Positions 59,737-64,000 of a stretch of DNA of 64,000 bases are shown one piece after another. Origin of the DNA: JADJOY01 sp046331705 [NCBI: bacterium] (lineage in GTDB: Bacteria > JADJOY01). The stretch's first letter is position 1, and each line of letters starts with the position of its first letter. A program made the translations under genes and the position numbers. Location: contig JAXLQJ010000024.1 in the NCBI GenBank assembly GCA_046331705.1, positions 1 through 64,000 on the forward strand. The letters run 5' to 3'. The notes beneath the pieces are model-generated. The model was not told the DNA's origin. It worked only from the letters and a program-made list of their open reading frames with translations, and did no database searches.

Positions 59737-61629
59737 ATGAAGAACGTCCGCTTGTTCACGCTCACCTCGATCGTCGCTCTCGGGCTCGTCGCCGCACCCT
59801 TGCTCGTGCGAGCGGCCGCCCCCCAAGCCGGCATTCCCGGCGCGACACCCGGGCAGCCGATGGTCTTCCAGCAGACGATCCCGGTTCACATCGTGTTGAT
59901 CGGCTATGGAAAGGGCGCGATCGACGCCAAGGCGCTGAAGAGCCAACTGCCCGAGGGCTACGCGCCGGTGGTGCGCTATCCGCGGTTCTACGGCGTGCCG
60001 GGTCGCGACCTGGGGCTCTCGTTCCAGTTCCAGTACGACGTGATCCGCGCCAACGACGCGTTCACGACCAAGTTCTTCAAGCAGCTCGCGAACATCGGCA
60101 AGCAGGGACCGCGCACGGTCTATCAGCAGTACTACAACGATCAGGCGAGCAACGTCCTCGACGTGCCGGATTCGGTGCTCTACATCGACGCGCCGAGCGT
60201 CGAGGCGTGGCTCATGAGCAAGGCGCAGAGCCTGCTCCACATCGACACCGAGCACGGCTACACGGTCTTCTTCATCGATTGGTACGGCCGCCCGGATTTC
60301 CGGTTCCACGTCTACACCAAATCCGACGAAGCCGACCCCGACACCGGCTACAACTTCGGTGTCGTCCGTGACTCGCGAAAGATGATGGCGTGGGGCGGCA
60401 GCCACGGCCGCGGTTGGTTCCACGACATCTCGGCGGGCCCCGAGGCGTGGACCAACAACTGGAACGTGGACGATCCCGATCTGAACGCGAACGGCTACGA
60501 GGACTACCGCATGCCGCCGTCCTGGGAATACGTGCCCGGCGGCTATCGCGATCCGGCGGCACGCACCGGCGACCTCGCCAAGCTGACGCGCTACGTCGCG
60601 ATCAACCTGCTCTTCACCAGCTCACCGCTCTACGATCCGCTGGTCACGGCGCCTGGCGCGAACGGCTCGAAAATCGTGCACGTGACGCTCTCCGAGGACG
60701 ACCCGGGCTCGTACGGCAAGAGCTGGATCCGCAAGGACCTCATCACCGATCGCCTGTCGAGCTTCGAGTTCTACTACCCGTGGAAAGTGAAGATCCAGGA
60801 CTGGAACCCGATCGACGCCGGTGCCGAGAACGCGTTTCGGATCTGGGCCGAGATCCGTAGCGCCAGCGATTGCTGGAACGCGTACGGAACGCCGTACGCC
60901 GAGCTTTATTGCTACTTCGACCTCAACCGCAAGAAGTTCATCCCCTGGTACGACGCTCCGTCGAACTACGCGGGCGGAGTCTTCGCATTCAACACCACCG
61001 ACGCGAACCTCGGGCCGTATAGCGGTCTGCTCGGCTTCGCCGACGACAACTGGTTGAACGGTGTCCAGACCTACGTCTTCCAGTTCGACACCGACTACTA
61101 CCGCTCCATCGGCTACGGCTTCAGCTCCACCACCGTCCACGAGTTCGGCCACCACCTCGGGCTCTCGCACCCGCACGACGGGTACGACGCGGAGCTCGAC
61201 TACGACTACGGCGCGAACGACGACACGTACTTCGCCTGGGCTGGCGACGAGAGCCACACGACGATGGCGTATCTCCAGCTCGCCACCGGCTTCGGGCAAT
61301 TCGATCGCGACAACATGTATCGCTACGAGTTCGCGGGATATTTGAACTGGGCGAACTCGCTCTACTACGACGTCCTGGCCAGCCCGAACGTCGGCGCGGT
61401 CGCGGGCTCACTCGCGTCCTTCGGCGCGTACGCCACCAAGGCCGTCCACGGATTCAACGCCTGGAATTACGAGGACGCGGTGCTCAACGCGCGCCTTGCG
61501 TATCAGTCGATCGCGACCGCCGCGACCCAGCTCGGCATCCCGGACACGAGCTTCCGCGTGCAGCCGCCGATCGACCGCAGCAAGCGCGTGCCGCACGAGG
61601 GCGACCCGATCCGCTTCCCCGACGACTGA
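59737..61629 (+). CDS. Secreted metzincin-like zinc metalloprotease
   Basis: The 630-residue product starts at ATG 59737 after a very strong GGGAGGGAGGG site and has a signal peptide (LFTLTSIVALGLVAAPLL). The zinc motif TTVHEFGHHLGLSHPHDG is HExxHxxGxxH, and a Met-turn follows in ESHTTMAYLQ, both typical of metzincins. The 470 residues before the zinc site are rich in Tyr, Trp and Asp (WFHDISAGPEAWTNNW, DDPDLNANGYEDYRM) and unrecognised. No other domain is visible. It is likely an exported endopeptidase with a large propeptide or substrate-binding region. Confidence 0.75.
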   Translation: MKNVRLFTLTSIVALGLVAAPLLVRAAAPQAGIPGATPGQPMVFQQTIPVHIVLIGYGKGAIDAKALKSQLPEGYAPVVRYPRFYGVPGRDLGLSFQFQYDVIRANDAFTTKFFKQLANIGKQGPRTVYQQYYNDQASNVLDVPDSVLYIDAPSVEAWLMSKAQSLLHIDTEHGYTVFFIDWYGRPDFRFHVYTKSDEADPDTGYNFGVVRDSRKMMAWGGSHGRGWFHDISAGPEAWTNNWNVDDPDLNANGYEDYRMPPSWEYVPGGYRDPAARTGDLAKLTRYVAINLLFTSSPLYDPLVTAPGANGSKIVHVTLSEDDPGSYGKSWIRKDLITDRLSSFEFYYPWKVKIQDWNPIDAGAENAFRIWAEIRSASDCWNAYGTPYAELYCYFDLNRKKFIPWYDAPSNYAGGVFAFNTTDANLGPYSGLLGFADDNWLNGVQTYVFQFDTDYYRSIGYGFSSTTVHEFGHHLGLSHPHDGYDAELDYDYGANDDTYFAWAGDESHTTMAYLQLATGFGQFDRDNMYRYEFAGYLNWANSLYYDVLASPNVGAVAGSLASFGAYATKAVHGFNAWNYEDAVLNARLAYQSIATAATQLGIPDTSFRVQPPIDRSKRVPHEGDPIRFPDD

Positions 61630-61646
61630 TCGGCGCGGGCGTGTCC

Positions 61647-61673
61647 GGCGGGCGGCGCGTAAGGCCGCCCGCC
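61647..61673. terminator. Strong hairpin between convergent genes
   Basis: GGCGGGCGGC (61647-61656) pairs perfectly with GCCGCCCGCC (61664-61673) around a 7-base loop, between the metalloprotease stop and the DUF3556 stop. It could serve both strands. Confidence 0.65.
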
Positions 61674-61684
61674 CACTCGCGCGA

Positions 61685-63367
61685 TCACGCGGCGGGACGC
61701 GACGCGGCGAACGCTGCCGCCGCCTCGCCCGTGGGCCACGGCAAGCGGTCGCGCAACACCGACACCCGCGTCTCGCCGGTGGCGAGCACGCCCCGGGCAG
61801 CGTCCGCGACGGTCCACGCCAGCGACGAGCCGAAGAGCGGTTGCGACTCGACGAAGATGCAGCGCAACTCGCCGTCCTCGAAACGGCATTGCTCCTGGAT
61901 CGCCCGCAGCAGACGCCCATCGTGCAGGTGCAGGTCGCCGAAGTTCCAGCCCAGCGCCAGCCCCGCGACGATCTCCCCGTCCAGCCATTGGTATCGGTCG
62001 ATGTCGTCGACGGCCTTGGGAATCAGATCGTGCAGCGCGCGCCCGTGGAGGTGCATCGAGCGAAATGCCGGCACCCGCGACATCACGGCGTCGATCACGT
62101 CCGGATCGGGGATCAGCTTGGCGAGCTGGTCGGTGAGCAGCGGCGAGGTCTTGACGAGCCGATCGAGCTTGCGGGCGCTCTCGCCGCGGAAGAGCCACAC
62201 GCTGTAGCCCCAATTGCCCGCGTAGTAGCGCATGGCACTCAGGAACGACACCCGCGACGGCACCAGATTCCCGATCAGCGGTACCGCGAAGAGCACCACG
62301 AACAGGAACGCCGTCAGCAGCGGCGCGGAACCGAGCGTGAGCACGCTCACCTCCGGATGGTGACCGAACAGGAAGAACCCGCCGTACACCATGATCACGT
62401 TCCACTCGAGCGGTACGCCCATGGGGATGTTGCTCGAGATGAACGCGTGAAAGCCGAGCATCACCACCAGCGCGATGGCGGTGGGCGCGCCGCCGTCGCT
62501 CACCAGCAGCACCAGCGGGAACAGGTATTCGACCGCCGTCCCGCCGTGCGCCATCCACTCGCAGACGCGCCCAGGCCGAAGATCGTCGGGGAAGTGGCGA
62601 TAGAGCTTCTTCCGCAGCGCCACGGGCACCATCGGGCTGTTGCTCAGCATCACGCCGATGACCGACGGGAAGTGGTGATTGAGCTTGGAGGTCGCCGCCC
62701 ACCACCAGATCGCGATCCAGACCACCTTGGCCCCCGCCAGCCAGTGGTCCGCGAAGGCGAAGCACACCAACGCCGTGAAATGGTGCTCGGCTCGCGAGAT
62801 GAGGTAGATCGACTTGTCGGCGAGCGAGACGATCGGCAAGAGCACGATCGTCGGCAGCACCAACGACGGCGTGATCGCCGGTGCCGTCAGCGCGCGCAAC
62901 AAGAACGCGTAATGCACGAGGTAGAGCGCGACGTCGAGGCGGGTGCGGCGATGACCGCCCAGGATCGGTAGGCCGGGAAGGAACGGCAGCTTGGTGGTGC
63001 CCGGCCGCAAGTAGTAGAGAACACCGCCGATGGGCGGGACGTAGCGGCCCGTGAGCGGCCCGCTGCCGCAGCCCAGCCCGAGACCCTCGTACGCCATGGT
63101 CCAGAGCACCGCCTTCTGGAACGCGGTCGCGGTGAATGCCCACGACGCGATCGCTCCCGGCGCCCCGAGCCCCGGCGTGAACGAGCAGAAGAAGCACCAT
63201 CCCCCGACGTAGAGCAGCGCGATCTTCAGCAGATAGACGGTGTAGATGAGCGGCGGCGTGCCGTATCCTTGCGTGGCCCAGGCCTCGCAGATCATGCGGA
63301 TGCGCACCGGAAACGGCTGTGCGCGCCACTCGCGGATGTCGTAAGGCGGTGATTTCGGCTGAAGCAT
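61685..63367 (-). CDS. DUF3556 multi-pass membrane protein
   Basis: The 560-residue protein has about eight membrane segments and the family pattern seen in mycobacterial DUF3556 proteins: ICEAWATQGYGTPPLIYTVY, YEGLGLGCGSGPLTGRYVPP, LYYLRPGTTKLP, and WAATSKLNHHFPSVIGVMLS. The C-terminal 150 residues are soluble. Function is unknown; relatives sit near lipid and steroid genes. It is divergent from a phytoene-desaturase-like flavoprotein across about 210 bases. Confidence 0.75.
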   Translation of the reverse strand: MLQPKSPPYDIREWRAQPFPVRIRMICEAWATQGYGTPPLIYTVYLLKIALLYVGGWCFFCSFTPGLGAPGAIASWAFTATAFQKAVLWTMAYEGLGLGCGSGPLTGRYVPPIGGVLYYLRPGTTKLPFLPGLPILGGHRRTRLDVALYLVHYAFLLRALTAPAITPSLVLPTIVLLPIVSLADKSIYLISRAEHHFTALVCFAFADHWLAGAKVVWIAIWWWAATSKLNHHFPSVIGVMLSNSPMVPVALRKKLYRHFPDDLRPGRVCEWMAHGGTAVEYLFPLVLLVSDGGAPTAIALVVMLGFHAFISSNIPMGVPLEWNVIMVYGGFFLFGHHPEVSVLTLGSAPLLTAFLFVVLFAVPLIGNLVPSRVSFLSAMRYYAGNWGYSVWLFRGESARKLDRLVKTSPLLTDQLAKLIPDPDVIDAVMSRVPAFRSMHLHGRALHDLIPKAVDDIDRYQWLDGEIVAGLALGWNFGDLHLHDGRLLRAIQEQCRFEDGELRCIFVESQPLFGSSLAWTVADAARGVLATGETRVSVLRDRLPWPTGEAAAAFAASRPAA

Positions 63368-63576
63368 GATGAGCGATTCTACGTCACATACACGCGGAGC
63401 GGATGCGTGAGCGATCGTGCAGCGAGCGACGGCGCGGGACCGAGCGAGGCGCCGCGAACCGGTTCCTCGGAGGGCGCTCCCAGGGAGGGCGCCGCTCCCG
63501 CGGCCCGGGGCGCGGTGGGCGAGGCGGTGCCGATCCCGCCGCTCCCTCCGCGCCGAATCGACGCGGGTGGCCGCGC

Positions 63577-64000
63577 ATGAGCGCGATCGGGGTCGATTCC
63601 TGCGACGCGGTGGTGATCGGCGCGGGCCCGAACGGTCTCGCCGCCGCCATCGTGCTGGCGCAAGCGGGCGCCTCCGTGGTGGTGCTCGAAGCGGCGGAGA
63701 CGATCGGCGGCGGAACGCGCACCGCGGAGCTCACGCTGCCGGGATTTCGTCACGACGTGTGCTCGGCCGCCCACCCCATGGGCATCCTGTCGCCGTTCTT
63801 CCGCACGCTCCCTCTTACGCAGCACGGCCTGCGCTGGATTCGGCCGCGCGCCTCGGTGGCGCACCCGCTGGACGGCGCTCCCGCCGTGCTGCTGTGGCGT
63901 TCGCTCGAGCGCACCGCCGAGGAGCTGGGCGCCGACGTCGGCTCGTGGCGGCGGCTCGTCGGGCCGTTTCTCGACGATCCGCACGGCCTCCTCGCCGACG
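63577..64000 (+). CDS. Phytoene-desaturase-like FAD oxidoreductase (partial)
   Basis: From the ATG at 63577 an open frame reaches the window end. It begins CDAVVIGAGPNGLAAAIVLA, then VVVLEAAETIGGGTRTAELT and GFRHDVCSAAHPMGI, the start of a GxGxxG FAD-binding domain in the phytoene-desaturase/amine-oxidase superfamily. 141 codons are visible; usual length is about 500. Members desaturate or isomerise isoprenoids, or oxidise other lipids. The neighbouring DUF3556 membrane protein is divergent. Confidence 0.8.
   Translation, partial: MSAIGVDSCDAVVIGAGPNGLAAAIVLAQAGASVVVLEAAETIGGGTRTAELTLPGFRHDVCSAAHPMGILSPFFRTLPLTQHGLRWIRPRASVAHPLDGAPAVLLWRSLERTAEELGADVGSWRRLVGPFLDDPHGLLAD

Noticed and set aside
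63407-63580. 57-codon plus-strand frame with an ATGA overlap to the flavoprotein gene
   Set aside because: The overlap is attractive, but the translation is low-complexity (Ala, Gly, Pro, Arg), with a GTG start and no ribosome-binding site, and nothing supports it as a protein.
1-64000. CRISPR arrays, rRNA genes and complete tRNA genes
   Set aside because: No regularly spaced repeats and no complete cloverleaf were found on either strand; only the truncated 3' end at 9682-9704 is tRNA-like. Reading by eye can miss diverged RNA genes.

Overview
The window is GC-rich DNA, with most genes showing strong third-position GC, from a Gram-negative bacterium. Lipoproteins with lipoboxes, an outer-membrane barrel, MopE-type calcium-binding repeats, thrombospondin type-3 and dockerin-like repeats, and a protein with a hydrophobic C-terminal tail ending in arginines suggest a deltaproteobacterial lineage in the broad sense (Myxococcota or a related uncultured group). 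This placement is inference: no rRNA or tRNA gene was seen.

1-11.0 kb is an accessory region with less extreme base composition and much decay. It holds a SpoVT/AbrB-type regulator, an MltR-like protein, a DUF2971 protein, a tyrosine integrase broken by several frameshifts, a tight two-gene unit (AAA+ ATPase, then a fused nucleotidyltransferase/radical SAM protein), about 1.4 kb of debris, a toxin-antitoxin remnant, a 23-bp fragment with the exact geometry of a tRNA/tmRNA 3' end (probable attachment scar), a second pseudogene, and an HNH endonuclease of the type that recognises phosphorothioated DNA. The ATPase/radical SAM pair is my main candidate for an undescribed system.

11.1-34.8 kb is mostly cell-envelope and exported proteins: an outer-membrane porin-like protein, two large lipoproteins (alpha/beta hydrolase and M19-type amidohydrolase, divergent), an operon with 4-bp overlaps (SWIM zinc-finger protein, DUF6493-like repeat protein, sulfatase-fold membrane protein), repeat lipoproteins, a SEC-C protein, a Rieske oxygenase and an amidase. 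Two pseudogene fragments at 27.5-28.2 kb are decayed paralogues of intact genes nearby.

34.9-46 kb has a translationally coupled pair (exported protein, then an acetate kinase-PduL fusion). Next comes a coupled trio (ATP-grasp, HprK-like kinase, PF14907-type nucleotidyltransferase), divergent from a second trio (APH-like kinase, GT1 glycosyltransferase, GT-A-like protein). A methyltransferase fused to a Uma2-like nuclease fold follows.

46-64 kb has a very large secreted SGNH hydrolase, a surface-sugar operon (medium-chain dehydrogenase, GT2, UDP-galactopyranose-mutase-like flavoprotein, DUF2142), and an oppositely oriented operon rich in RNA modification (NnrU, GST, RluA-type pseudouridine synthase, Tgt, RlmI-like methyltransferase). 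A frameshifted secreted-protein remnant, a metzincin-like metalloprotease, a DUF3556 membrane protein and the start of a phytoene-desaturase-like flavoprotein complete the window. Several convergent gene pairs are separated by strong hairpins.
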